Positions 17,138 to 25,672 of a DNA stretch of 64,000 nucleotides are shown in pieces. The stretch covers positions 1 to 64,000 of the forward strand of contig JAEWQC010000349.1 of assembly GCA_023399355.1 (NCBI GenBank). The letters are read 5' to 3'. The position numbers were made by a program, and so were the translations under genes. Position 1 is the first letter of the stretch. Each line of letters opens with the position of its first letter. The notes beneath the pieces are model-generated. The model worked only from the letters and a program-made list of their open reading frames with translations. It was not told where the DNA came from and did no database searches. Source of the DNA: Bacillota bacterium. Lineage in GTDB: Bacteria; Bacillota; Clostridia; Acetivibrionales; DTU013.

Positions 17138-17244
17138 TTGATATATGTAAATATATGTGATATTATAGTCTTAGCCACAAAAGTTTTGAGTGTCTGACTG
17201 GTTTACCAGAGGCGATGTTCTTCTATAAAAGAATATCGCCTTTT
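17138..17244 (+). promoter_or_regulatory. Promoter and attenuator motif copy 5 (before the PLP decarboxylase)
   Basis: TTGATA (17138-17143), a 17-base spacer and TATTAT (17161-17166). The core TGACTGG-TTTA-CCAGAGGC starts at 17195; the stem here is CTGG/CCAG, a further compensatory change. GGCGATGTTCTT (17211-17222) pairs with AAGAATATCGCC (17229-17240), followed by TTTTATAG, a weak T run. The TAGGA box seen in the other four copies is absent. Confidence 0.55.
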
Positions 17245-17331
17245 ATAGTATACTGCAAAAAAAGTATCAAACCGGAAGGATACTCATTCCGTTGGTAAAG
17301 CAAAATAAAAAACTGAAAAGAGGATGAGATT

Positions 17332-19101
17332 ATGGGTAAGAACATTGTTCGTGCAACACCGCCGACAAAAGATCCGGACCAGGTATATCCGAAGGTCCCC
17401 GGAATCGACTTCAAGGACTTCGAGCTTTCCTCAGAAGGTTTGCCACAGGCACAAATCAACAAGGCACTTGCTGAACTTCTCAATTATGAAACCTTACAAA
17501 AAGCGAACTTTCTAGGCTATCAGGCAAACCAGAAGCTTGATTTTGATTCGGATTTGCATCAATACCTCAACTACCACATCAACAATATCGGAGACCCCTT
17601 CCAGTCCGGTAATTTCACAGTGAACAGCAAGTTTGTCGAACGGGCGGTTCTGGACTATTTTGCTTCACTCTGGAATGCACGCTGGCCGCACGAAAACGAT
17701 CCACAGCTTCCTTATGAGGAATGGAAGGATTCATACTGGGGTTATGTTCTTTCAATGGGATCTTCTGAAGGGAATGTATACGGACTTTGGAATGCAAGGG
17801 ATTATCTGGCCGGCAAGTTCCTGCTTGAGGATCCGGAGGTGGAGCATGTAGCCCGGGAAGCCAGTAAAAACGGGAGGACAGCTTCCGTTCAGCGCCGTTT
17901 GATTTATTATCAGGCAAACGCGGACGAAGACAATCTCAATGAATATTCTCCGGTCGCGTTTTATTCACAGGATACGCATTATTCCATTATCAAGTTTATG
18001 AGTGTTTTGAATTTTCCCACCTTTTATGAGATCGCAGTGGATAAAAAATTTCCGTCTCCTCTCAAATTTCCTGATGATTACCCGCCCCAATTCTCCAGCC
18101 AGTACATTGATCAAAGAACCGGCTGGCCGTTTGAGGTTCCTTCAAATGAAGATGGATCCGTATATATACCGGCACTTGTCAAACTGGTGGACTTTTTTGC
18201 TTACAGGGGCTATCCCGCGCTTGTCAGCTTCAACTACGGCACAACTTTCAAGGGAGCCTTTGACAATGTCAAATCTGCCGTGGACAATCTCGTTCCCATA
18301 TTTCAGAAATACAACTTATATAAGCGCAAGGTGTATTATGATCCGAAGGATAAAACTAAATTCGATATTCGCAACGGATTCTGGTTTCATGTGGATGGCG
18401 CACTTGGTGCCGCCTACATGCCGTATATGGAAATGGCCCTGAACGAAGGGAGATTGGATGCACCCAAAGATTATGAATTTCCGGTATTTGATTTCCGGAT
18501 AGAAGAAATTCATTCCATTGTGATGAGCGGTCACAAATGGATAGGAGCTCCCTGGCCTTGTGGAGTTTTTATGACAAAAGTCAAATTCCAGCTGCAGCCC
18601 CCGGACAATCCGGAGTATATCGGCTCTCTTGATACAACTTTTGCAGGATCGCGCAATGGCTTTTCAGCACTGATCTTGTGGGATTATCTGGCCAAGCATT
18701 CCTATGACAGCCTTGTACAAAAGGCGTTGAATCTGGAGGTTCTGGCCTCATATGCTGAAAATCAGCTTCGGATTCTTTCCCAGCAAATCGGAATAGACCT
18801 CTGGGTAGACCGTTCTCCGCTTTCGCTGACGATTCGATTCAGAGAGGCGAATCCAACCATAGTTTATACCTATTCTCTGTCAGGCGAGGTGCTTTATGTA
18901 AATGGTGAAAGACGACAATATTCGCACATCTTCATTATGGAACATGTCACCAAAGACCTGATAAACAAGTTGATCAAAGACCTCAGTCAATCCGGTGCCT
19001 TTCCTCCCCAGGAGGTTGAAAATGAAATTCCTGAAAATCTGATTGTGCCCAATGCCAAGAAGCTGTTGCATGTTCCTCATACGGGACGCGGCTTCAAGTA
19101 G
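17332..19101 (+). CDS. PLP-dependent amino acid decarboxylase-like protein
   Basis: 589 aa. Group II PLP decarboxylase fold with the PLP lysine K402 in MSGHKWIGAPWPCG and the preceding FHVDGALGAAYMPY strand that holds the cofactor ring. SSEGNVYGLWNARDYL matches the phosphate-binding part. It is longer than typical bacterial histidine decarboxylases (near 380 aa), with extra N-terminal (about 60 residues) and C-terminal segments. The substrate cannot be read from the sequence. It shares the attenuator motif with the nitrogenase-like genes, so it belongs to the same regulon and may supply an amine or a precursor; that is inference. Confidence 0.8.
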   Translation: MGKNIVRATPPTKDPDQVYPKVPGIDFKDFELSSEGLPQAQINKALAELLNYETLQKANFLGYQANQKLDFDSDLHQYLNYHINNIGDPFQSGNFTVNSKFVERAVLDYFASLWNARWPHENDPQLPYEEWKDSYWGYVLSMGSSEGNVYGLWNARDYLAGKFLLEDPEVEHVAREASKNGRTASVQRRLIYYQANADEDNLNEYSPVAFYSQDTHYSIIKFMSVLNFPTFYEIAVDKKFPSPLKFPDDYPPQFSSQYIDQRTGWPFEVPSNEDGSVYIPALVKLVDFFAYRGYPALVSFNYGTTFKGAFDNVKSAVDNLVPIFQKYNLYKRKVYYDPKDKTKFDIRNGFWFHVDGALGAAYMPYMEMALNEGRLDAPKDYEFPVFDFRIEEIHSIVMSGHKWIGAPWPCGVFMTKVKFQLQPPDNPEYIGSLDTTFAGSRNGFSALILWDYLAKHSYDSLVQKALNLEVLASYAENQLRILSQQIGIDLWVDRSPLSLTIRFREANPTIVYTYSLSGEVLYVNGERRQYSHIFIMEHVTKDLINKLIKDLSQSGAFPPQEVENEIPENLIVPNAKKLLHVPHTGRGFK

Positions 19102-19120
19102 GATGTTTCAGGTTGTGTAG

Positions 19121-19153
19121 AGCGGTCTGCTGAAATATTGCAGACCGCTTTTT
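19121..19153 (+). terminator. Intrinsic terminator after the PLP decarboxylase
   Basis: AGCGGTCTGC (19121-19130) and GCAGACCGCT (19140-19149) form a perfect 10-bp stem followed by TTTT. Confidence 0.85.
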
Positions 19154-19376
19154 CACCGCTTCTCCATCAGGCCTTTTCATCTGTTTGGATCAACGCTCTT
19201 GCTCCTGAAAAGTTGAAAAAGCAGAATTCACGTGAGTTCTGTCATTAGAAATACAACAAATAGGCACTGATGTAAACAGTTGACAACTTTGTAGGTATAG
19301 ATTAGTATCTATACTATAATTATGCATCATTGTGTGCATTTTTGTAGAACTATTTGCTGTATGAAAGGATTTTCCA

Positions 19377-19961
19377 ATGATAGAATCAGAGTACAAATAT
19401 AGGTTAAATATGAATCATTACGATATCATATTGGGAAAATTGACGGATAAGTACGTGCCAAAAAGAAATATACAAATCAATTATTATTATGATAATAAGG
19501 ATTTCGAACTAAATAAAACGAATGTAACTTTGCGAGTACGCCAGATAGATGAGACATTGAAATTGGAAATTAAGCTGCCATTATATAATAATGGTGCAAT
19601 AAAGGTTAAAAAGGAAATGTCCAGGCCATTATGTGAGTTGCCTTCTAAATTTAATTTCAGCAAGGATGAATGGCATTCCATTCTCCCGGAGAATACTGAT
19701 TTTTTGCTTGTTGGAGAAATGATAACGGAAAGGATCAGGTTCTTTGAAGAAAATGGGATAGAGATTGATCTGGATAAAAATTATTATCTGGGATTGATTG
19801 ATTATGAACTGGAAATAGAATTTCCGGAAGAATTGAAAATGCAAGCTTCGGAAATTGTTCACTCTTTAATTCAGGGTGAAGATTGCAAACCATCAGAGCA
19901 TGGTAAAAACGAAAGATTTTTTTGTCAATTCAGAAAGCTGTTTAGTTGTCACCAGGCTTAG
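19377..19961 (+). CDS. CYTH domain protein
   Basis: 194 aa. The N-terminal ESEYKYRL carries the ExExK signature of the CYTH/triphosphate tunnel fold (E3, E5, K7), with further charged strands (TLRVRQID, KLEIKLP, EIDLDKNYYLGLIDYELEIEF) that line the tunnel. Family members bind metal and hydrolyse organic or inorganic triphosphates, or cyclise ATP. It stands alone, with no coupled gene. The exact substrate is unknown; AT-rich codon use is normal for the region. Confidence 0.78.
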   Translation: MIESEYKYRLNMNHYDIILGKLTDKYVPKRNIQINYYYDNKDFELNKTNVTLRVRQIDETLKLEIKLPLYNNGAIKVKKEMSRPLCELPSKFNFSKDEWHSILPENTDFLLVGEMITERIRFFEENGIEIDLDKNYYLGLIDYELEIEFPEELKMQASEIVHSLIQGEDCKPSEHGKNERFFCQFRKLFSCHQA

Positions 19962-19972
19962 AATGCCCCTCA

Positions 19973-20058
19973 CCTCTATAGTTCTTTTACTTCGCGAAAA
20001 GCCTTGGCAGCAGCTACTGCTTAGGTTTCCAGGCAATGAACATATCTCCGGCGCCGGA
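19973..20058. repeat. Dispersed hairpin repeat, copy R3
   Basis: CCCCTCACCTCTATAG, then CTTTTACTTCGCGAAAAGCC and a GGTTTCCAGGCAATGAACAT tail, matching R1 with substitutions. Confidence 0.5.
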
Positions 20059-20199
20059 TGTATGGGCGAACAGCCAGCAAATGATTAATTCTTTTTTTAG
20101 TCCAAAATAAAAAGACGCTCATGGAAATGTGGATGTAACTATTTCCTCAAAATAAAATATACTGAAAGTATAATGATTATGTAAATGAGGAGTGTTATT

Positions 20200-20322
20200 A
20201 TGGGCGGAGTGTTAGGCATAGGCGGTCTTAACAGCTGTTTTGGTGATAACTGCACATTATTGTTCTTTATCATTGTATTCCTGCTGTTATTCTGGGATCG
20301 GTGCGGCAGAGTAGATCCGTAA
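20200..20322 (+). CDS. Small hydrophobic Gly-rich protein
   Basis: 40 aa, ATG preceded by GAGGAG. The N-terminal half is Gly-rich (MGGVLGIGGLNSCFGDNC) and the second half is one membrane segment (LLFFIIVFLLLF) followed by WDRCGRVDP. This plan resembles the very short hydrophobic proteins of the YjcZ type made in sporulating Firmicutes. A terminator follows 23 bases later, which supports a monocistronic gene. The function is unknown. Confidence 0.6.
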   Translation: MGGVLGIGGLNSCFGDNCTLLFFIIVFLLLFWDRCGRVDP

Positions 20323-20344
20323 ATAACTTAAGAATAATTTAGGG

Positions 20345-20388
20345 GACTGGTCTCAAAACTAAAATATTTTGAGCCGGTCTTTTTTTTA
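20345..20388 (+). terminator. Intrinsic terminator after the small hydrophobic protein
   Basis: GACTGGTCTCAAAA from 20345 pairs with TTTTGAGCCGGTC ending at 20379, followed by a run of eight or nine T. The rest of 20389-20629 has no gene I can support; an 18-bp tandem duplication (AAAGAAGGAATGTGTGTT) lies at 20575-20610. Confidence 0.85.
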
Positions 20389-20629
20389 TAGAAAAGCATA
20401 AAAGACGGATTCCAAAAATTTGTTAATTTAAAAAATAAAGGGCATCTTAAACCTATTTTACCGGTTTGGAGACAGACCCTTTTTACCTTATTGGGTCGTG
20501 TTATTTGACGGGCAAGGCAAGCCTTGGTAAGATATGACTATGGTAGATTTGACATACAGAGGAGATTCATGTCGAAAGAAGGAATGTGTGTTAAAGAAGG
20601 AATGTGTGTTAATGAAAGGGAGGGTAAAA

Positions 20630-21460
20630 ATGAAATTAACCATACTTGTTGATAATAATACACTTATTGGTATGAATTACTTTGGTGAGCCCGGATTATC
20701 CTATTATATTGAGGAAGGAGGGCACAGGATATTATTTGACGTAGGTTACTCGGATGTTTTTCTCAAAAATGCATATAAAATGGGGATCTCCATTCAGAAT
20801 ATTGATTATGTTATTTTGTCACACGGACACCTTGACCATACCTGGGGGATGTCTCACCTGATAGGCAATCTGGACTATTTTTCCGGCAACAGGGGAAAGG
20901 CCGTTACATTGTTGACGCATCCTCTGGCTCTATGCCCCAAAATTGATGAGGGCGAACAGATTGGCTTTATTTATTCCGAAGAGGTGCTAAAGGGCTGCTT
21001 TAATGTCAAATTGTCCAAAGCTCCTGTATGGATCAGCGAAAGACTGGTTTACCTGGGACAGATCGATAGAATAAATGATTTTGAAAACAAGCGGAATATT
21101 GGTGTTACAGTAGAAAATGGCATTGAAAAGGAAGATTTTCTCATGGACGATTCTGCTCTGGTCTACAAGACGGATCAAGGCCTGGTGGTGATAACGGGAT
21201 GTTCACATGCAGGAATATGCAATATCATTGAGTATGCCAGGAGGGTGTGCGGGGAAGAAAGAATATTGGATATCGTAGGAGGATTTCATCTTTTGAATCC
21301 GTCGGAACCCCAGCTTGAGGCAACTCTGGAATATATGAAAAGACTGCATCCGGGAGAAGTGCATGCCTGCCATTGTACAGACCTGCGCTCCAAAATTGCC
21401 TTATCCGGGGTGGTGAATATCAAGGAAGTTGGCGTGGGAACCGAACTGGAATATGAGTAA
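20630..21460 (+). CDS. Metallo-beta-lactamase fold hydrolase (COG1237 type)
   Basis: 276 aa from ATG 20630, chosen for its GGGAGGG site; an upstream in-frame ATG at 20534 would add the 18-bp duplication as a KECVL repeat and has no good site. The metal motif LSHGHLDHTWG gives H65, H67, D69 and H70; GCSHAGICN and VGGFHLL complete the active site. The closest named group is the 7,8-dihydropterin-6-methyl-aminobenzene-phosphate synthase-like hydrolases. The in vivo substrate is unknown. It is followed by the helicase gene after 87 bases. Confidence 0.82.
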   Translation: MKLTILVDNNTLIGMNYFGEPGLSYYIEEGGHRILFDVGYSDVFLKNAYKMGISIQNIDYVILSHGHLDHTWGMSHLIGNLDYFSGNRGKAVTLLTHPLALCPKIDEGEQIGFIYSEEVLKGCFNVKLSKAPVWISERLVYLGQIDRINDFENKRNIGVTVENGIEKEDFLMDDSALVYKTDQGLVVITGCSHAGICNIIEYARRVCGEERILDIVGGFHLLNPSEPQLEATLEYMKRLHPGEVHACHCTDLRSKIALSGVVNIKEVGVGTELEYE

Positions 21461-21547
21461 ATTTATCGGCAACTCTATTGAAAGGCATATAAAGAGCCGA
21501 AATGAGAAATGATTTGTTAGTAATAACAGGAAGAAAGAGATGGAGAA

Positions 21548-22996
21548 ATGGCAGAAGCAGATTTTACCGATTATTCACTCAGCGAAGAGATATTAAAATC
21601 CATACGAATTTTAAACTACAGCAGACCTACCAAAGTACAGGAGCAGGTGATACCGTCCGTATTGGGACGAAAGGACGTTATCGTAAAATCACAGACGGGA
21701 AGCGGAAAGACGGCAGCGTTTGCCATCCCTGTTTGTCAGATGATTGAGTGGAACGATAATAAACCTCAGGCTTTAATCATCACCCCTACAAGAGAGCTTG
21801 CCATTCAGGTCAGGGAAGACATCTTTCATATAGGCAGGTTTAAAAGGCTTAAAGTAGCAGCTGTTTTTGGAAAGTCGTCTTTCTATGCCCAGGAAAAGGA
21901 ACTGAAGCAGAAAACACATGTTGTTGTCGGGACACCGGGTCGCATTATTGACCATTTGGAAAGAGGGACTTTTGATACCTCCAACATCAAATTTCTTGTG
22001 TTGGATGAAGCGGATAAAATGCTCCAGATGGGATTTATAGAACAGATGGAGACCATTATAAAAAGTCTGCCCAGCCAGCGCGTGACCATGTTATTGTCGG
22101 CAACAATGCCTTTGAACATCAAAAACTTATGCGACAAATACATGACGGCTCCGATCCTGGTGGAGATAGAAGAGAAAAACCCTGCAGCGGACAGGATCAG
22201 TCAGGAAAGGTACCATGTAAATCAGGAGGACAAGCTGAAATTATTAAGAGATGTTATGATCGTAGAGAATCCGGATAGCTGCATGATATTTTGCAATACC
22301 AAGCAGATGGTGGATGAAGTATATAACGAGTTGACAAAAATGAAATATGCTTGCGAGAAAATTCACGGCGGGATGGAACAACGGGACAGATTGAGCGTAA
22401 TGGAGGATTTTAGAAAGGGCAGGTTCAGGTATCTTGTCGCTACAGATGTTGCAGCAAGAGGGATCGACATAGATAACATTACACTGGTGGTCAATTATGA
22501 TGTACCAAGAGACAGTGAAAACTATGTCCATCGGATCGGCAGAACCGGGCGTGTCAATAATACGGGAAGAGCAATTACTTTTGTAGCCGGAAATGAAAAG
22601 AAATTTTTAAATGAGATACAGCGATTCACAGAAAGGGAAATTCCCTTGAAAGAAAGGCCGGGAATTGAAACGGTGAATTTTTCCAAACAGGAATTTGACG
22701 AAAAAACAAGTACAGCACCTGAAGAGAAAGAAGCAAAAGGTGCACAGCTCAGCAAAGAAATCATGAAAATACACATTAATGCCGGCAAGAAAACGAAGAT
22801 GAGACCGGTGGATATCGTTGGTACGCTATGCAATATTGAGGGAATGACAGCAGAAGATATTGGTATTATTCATGTAATTGATGTATCTACCTTTGTGGAA
22901 ATTTTAAATAATAAAGGCGAGATGGTATTGCGGGAACTCCAGAAGACCCCAATTAAAGGCAGGCTTCGCAAGGTAAAAAAGGTTGAAAAACTGTAG
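21548..22996 (+). CDS. dbpA: DEAD-box RNA helicase, DbpA/YxiN type
   Basis: 482 aa. Helicase motifs in order: Q motif region, SQTGSGKTAAFA (motif I), PTRELAIQV, LDEADKML (DEAD), LLSATMP (SAT), ATDVAARGIDI and HRIGRTGR. The C-terminal 75 residues (GTLCNIEGMTAEDIGIIHVID onward) match the DbpA RNA-binding domain, which targets hairpin 92 of 23S rRNA during large-subunit assembly. The length matches YxiN/DbpA. The subfamily rests on that C-terminal domain. Confidence 0.9.
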   Translation: MAEADFTDYSLSEEILKSIRILNYSRPTKVQEQVIPSVLGRKDVIVKSQTGSGKTAAFAIPVCQMIEWNDNKPQALIITPTRELAIQVREDIFHIGRFKRLKVAAVFGKSSFYAQEKELKQKTHVVVGTPGRIIDHLERGTFDTSNIKFLVLDEADKMLQMGFIEQMETIIKSLPSQRVTMLLSATMPLNIKNLCDKYMTAPILVEIEEKNPAADRISQERYHVNQEDKLKLLRDVMIVENPDSCMIFCNTKQMVDEVYNELTKMKYACEKIHGGMEQRDRLSVMEDFRKGRFRYLVATDVAARGIDIDNITLVVNYDVPRDSENYVHRIGRTGRVNNTGRAITFVAGNEKKFLNEIQRFTEREIPLKERPGIETVNFSKQEFDEKTSTAPEEKEAKGAQLSKEIMKIHINAGKKTKMRPVDIVGTLCNIEGMTAEDIGIIHVIDVSTFVEILNNKGEMVLRELQKTPIKGRLRKVKKVEKL

Positions 22997-23001
22997 AGAT
23001 A

Positions 23002-23313
23002 GAGTTTAAAGGTGCCATGACAGAAAACGATGTGTTGAATGAACTTGTTCATTTGCATGGGGAGTACCTTATTACTGGAAATGGGGCAATACCGCAGAAG
23101 TTGATTTTATTGCCCGGTTTGGCGAGAAAATAGTCCCTGTTGAGGTGAAAGCTTCAACAAACTTATAATCACGCAGTCATGGTGTTTACCGTAGTAAATA
23201 TACACAGGAGATTTCTGTCAGAACATCATTACTTCCGCTGAAGGAGTAGGACAGGCCTGCTAGGCATACCTTTATATATACTTTTGAACGTTGAAAAACA
23301 CTTTGTGAGGTGA
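23002..23313 (+). pseudogene. Decayed C-terminal part of a DUF4143 AAA ATPase gene
   Basis: Conceptual translation gives pieces in changing frames. FKGAMTENDVLNELVHLHGE starts at 23005. A frameshift leads to PYYWKWGNTAEVDFIARFG and VPVEVKASTNL, then a TAA at 23166-23168 inside SRSHGVYRSKYTQEISVRTS, then a second frameshift into GLLGIPLYILLNVEKH ending at 23313. The order matches the DUF4143 domain found at the C terminus of ATPases of the AAA type. The N-terminal ATPase part is missing. Two frameshifts and a nonsense codon make it a remnant. Confidence 0.75.
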
Positions 23314-23327
23314 AACGGATACAATTT

Positions 23328-23400
23328 TGATAATGATTCTCATATAACTTTACAAATGGATGAATTTGTTGTATAATACAAATGATAATGATTATCATTT
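23328..23400 (+). promoter_or_regulatory. feo promoter with two Fur boxes
   Basis: TTTACA (23349-23354), a 17-base spacer and TATAAT (23372-23377). A Fur-box-like TGATAATGATTCTCATAT lies at 23328-23345 and a better ATGATAATGATTATCATTT at 23382-23400, so both sides of the promoter core are covered. Repression by Fur with iron is the expected control. Confidence 0.85.
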
Positions 23401-23425
23401 AAGCCATAACCGGGAGATGAACATC

Positions 23426-23695
23426 ATGGCAAAAACAACGAATTTTGTAAATATCACCCAGATCATCAATGGAAAATCTGCAAAAGTAGTGGAACTTCAT
23501 CATAACAGCGAGATCATGAGCAAGCTTGAGGCGATGGGGATCATACCTGGCGCAGTTATTACCAAAACAAGTGCGATCCCTGCCAGGGGACCTATTATAC
23601 TTAAGAAGGATTCCGTGCAATTTGCCATTGGATATGACATGGCTCAAAAAATAATTGTCGAACCATTGGATCAGGTCATAGGAAGCAGCTTATGA
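23426..23695 (+). CDS. feoA: Ferrous iron transport protein A
   Basis: 89 aa from ATG 23426; GGGAG lies upstream, and an ATG at 23417 is too close to it. It is an SH3-like FeoA domain (KVVELHHNSEIMSKLEAMGI, PGAVITKTSA, FAIGYDMAQKIIVEPL). It assists FeoB at the inner face of the membrane. Its stop overlaps the feoB start by 4 bases (ATGA). Under the Fur promoter at 23328-23400. Confidence 0.9.
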   Translation: MAKTTNFVNITQIINGKSAKVVELHHNSEIMSKLEAMGIIPGAVITKTSAIPARGPIILKKDSVQFAIGYDMAQKIIVEPLDQVIGSSL

Positions 23696-25398
23696 AGAAG
23701 ATCATACTTACCGGAAATCCTAATGTTGGCAAGAGTCTTCTGTTTTCACGCATCACGCGGATTGGAATTGTTACGGCGAACTATGGGGGGACAACAGTTG
23801 AGACGAAATTGGGAAATTATATTTTCCAGGGACGGGAGTATGAAATTGTTGACGGACCCGGGATCTATTCTCTCGAAGAGTTTTCCAAAACGGATCAAAT
23901 CGCAGTTAAGCTGATTGATGATGGAGACATCATCATGAATGTTATTGATTCAACCAACCTGGAACGCAGTCTGAATCTGACATTGCAATTGATGAGGATG
24001 CACAGGCCGATGATTGTCTGCCTCAATTTCTGGGATGATACGGTCCATAAGGGCATTACTATAAATGCACAGATACTTGAACAGCTTCTCGATGTTCCCG
24101 TTGTAACTGTCAGTGCGCTTCGCAGCGAAGGCATTCCTGAACTGCTTGCTTCTGTTGAAAATGCACGGGCCAGTCGATTGACAATTGAGCCGGAAGAACA
24201 GTGGAATTATATCGGGAGCATCCTTCGCAAGGTTCAAATACTAAAGCACCGCCATCACACGATGCTGGAGCGCATCAGCGATTTTACGCTGCACCCTGTC
24301 GGCGGGATTCTTTCAGCAGTCTTCGTTCTGTTGTCCACGCTTTTGATTGTACGATATATGGGAGAAGGGCTGATTAATTTTGTATTCGAACCCTTTTATT
24401 CCAGTCTTTACAATCCTTTTGTTCAGGACATCGTCAATAAAGTTCCTTATGGTTTGGTCCGCGGACTTCTTCTGGGCCATTCTGCCGATCCGCTGCAATC
24501 CTTTGGAATTCTTACAAGCGGCGTTTATATAGCCCTTGTTCAAGTTTTCCCATACTTTTTTTCTTTCTATTTTATCTTCGGTTTTCTTGAAGATTTCGGG
24601 TATCTTCCAAGACTTGCTGTTGTACTGGACAAATTCTTTCACAAACTTGGACTACATGGATATTCATCAATACCAGTCATGCTTGGTCTTGGCTGCAAAG
24701 TCCCGGCATTTATGGCCACAAGGGGATTGACCAACAGGCGGGAGAAGATTTTAACGATTACGCTGATTTTCATGAGTGTACCCTGTCTATCACAGAGCGC
24801 TATGATCGTTTCGCTGGGCATGCGTTATGGTGTTGGGACTGTACTTGCCATTTTCGGAATAACGATGGCAACAGCTCTCGGCATGAACTATTTGATGAAC
24901 AAACTCTATAAAAAGGGCGATTCGCCGGAATTTTTCACAGAGTTTCCTTCCTGCAGGATACCGACGTTCAAAATGCTGGCTGGTAAATTGCGGATAAGGA
25001 TCGTTGAATACTTTGCAGAAGTTTTGCCGATGATTGCCATAGGTGTGCTTCTGATGAATATTCTCAACGCCATTCATGTTTTAAGTTTCATTACGGATTT
25101 GATCAGCAAGCCTGTAAACTGGCTTCTGGGACTGCCCCCCGAAATTGCACCGGTAATGCTTTTGAACTTTCTCAGAAAAGATGCTTCCGTAGCGCTCCTT
25201 GTACCGTTGAATCTTGATGCATATCAATTCATCGTTGCCTGTATATTCCTTGTCCTGTCCACTCCCTGCATTGCTTCTTTCTTTACGCTGATCAGGGAAC
25301 TGGGTATACGGACATCCCTTAAAATAGTCGGTGTGATATTTTCAATTACTATTGTGGTAACTGCCTTTTTACATTTTGCATTTTCCCTATTGCATTAG
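23692..25398 (+). CDS. feoB: Ferrous iron transport protein B
   Basis: 568 aa, at the short end for FeoB. The N-terminal GTPase domain has G1 GNPNVGKS (near residue 8), G3 VDGPG, a G4-position motif NFWD and G5 VSAL. The membrane part includes the paired Gate-like regions with LGLGCKVPAFMATRG and MLLNFLRKDASVALL, which carry the conserved Cys and hydrophobic pore stretches. It imports ferrous iron. The G4 motif NFWD is unlike the usual N-x-x-D forms (NMVD, NKxD) in its middle residues. No FeoC gene follows. Confidence 0.92.
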   Translation: MKKIILTGNPNVGKSLLFSRITRIGIVTANYGGTTVETKLGNYIFQGREYEIVDGPGIYSLEEFSKTDQIAVKLIDDGDIIMNVIDSTNLERSLNLTLQLMRMHRPMIVCLNFWDDTVHKGITINAQILEQLLDVPVVTVSALRSEGIPELLASVENARASRLTIEPEEQWNYIGSILRKVQILKHRHHTMLERISDFTLHPVGGILSAVFVLLSTLLIVRYMGEGLINFVFEPFYSSLYNPFVQDIVNKVPYGLVRGLLLGHSADPLQSFGILTSGVYIALVQVFPYFFSFYFIFGFLEDFGYLPRLAVVLDKFFHKLGLHGYSSIPVMLGLGCKVPAFMATRGLTNRREKILTITLIFMSVPCLSQSAMIVSLGMRYGVGTVLAIFGITMATALGMNYLMNKLYKKGDSPEFFTEFPSCRIPTFKMLAGKLRIRIVEYFAEVLPMIAIGVLLMNILNAIHVLSFITDLISKPVNWLLGLPPEIAPVMLLNFLRKDASVALLVPLNLDAYQFIVACIFLVLSTPCIASFFTLIRELGIRTSLKIVGVIFSITIVVTAFLHFAFSLLH

Positions 25399-25672
25399 CA
25401 CGGCTTTGGCGGTCAGATGTTTTTGGTAAATAGTATTCTGATCCCGGCTGGAAATTCACAGTGAAGTTTTATCCCTGCAGCATTGCGTTGGGTGCTTCGG
25501 ACGGGTTGTAAATGGCTGCCGGACAGGTAAACTCACGAATTGAAAAAGCGTAAGTGCAAATGCTCCTCACTGATACCTCAATGACAGGCACTCACACTTA
25601 CACTCAAACTTACACTTTCACTATACCAAACCAAGCTCTTGCAGGCTGTGCAGGGATTCTCCTGTTCGATGA

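Noticed and set aside
4571..17244. SAM-I, adenosylcobalamin or molybdenum-cofactor riboswitch for the five leader motifs
   Set aside because: The conserved cores of these riboswitches are absent; the motif has one 4-bp hairpin plus a terminator and is far smaller.
20534..20629. N-terminal extension of the MBL hydrolase with a KECVL repeat
   Set aside because: The ribosome site at 20618-20625 and family alignment support ATG 20630; the repeat is an 18-bp duplication in the leader.
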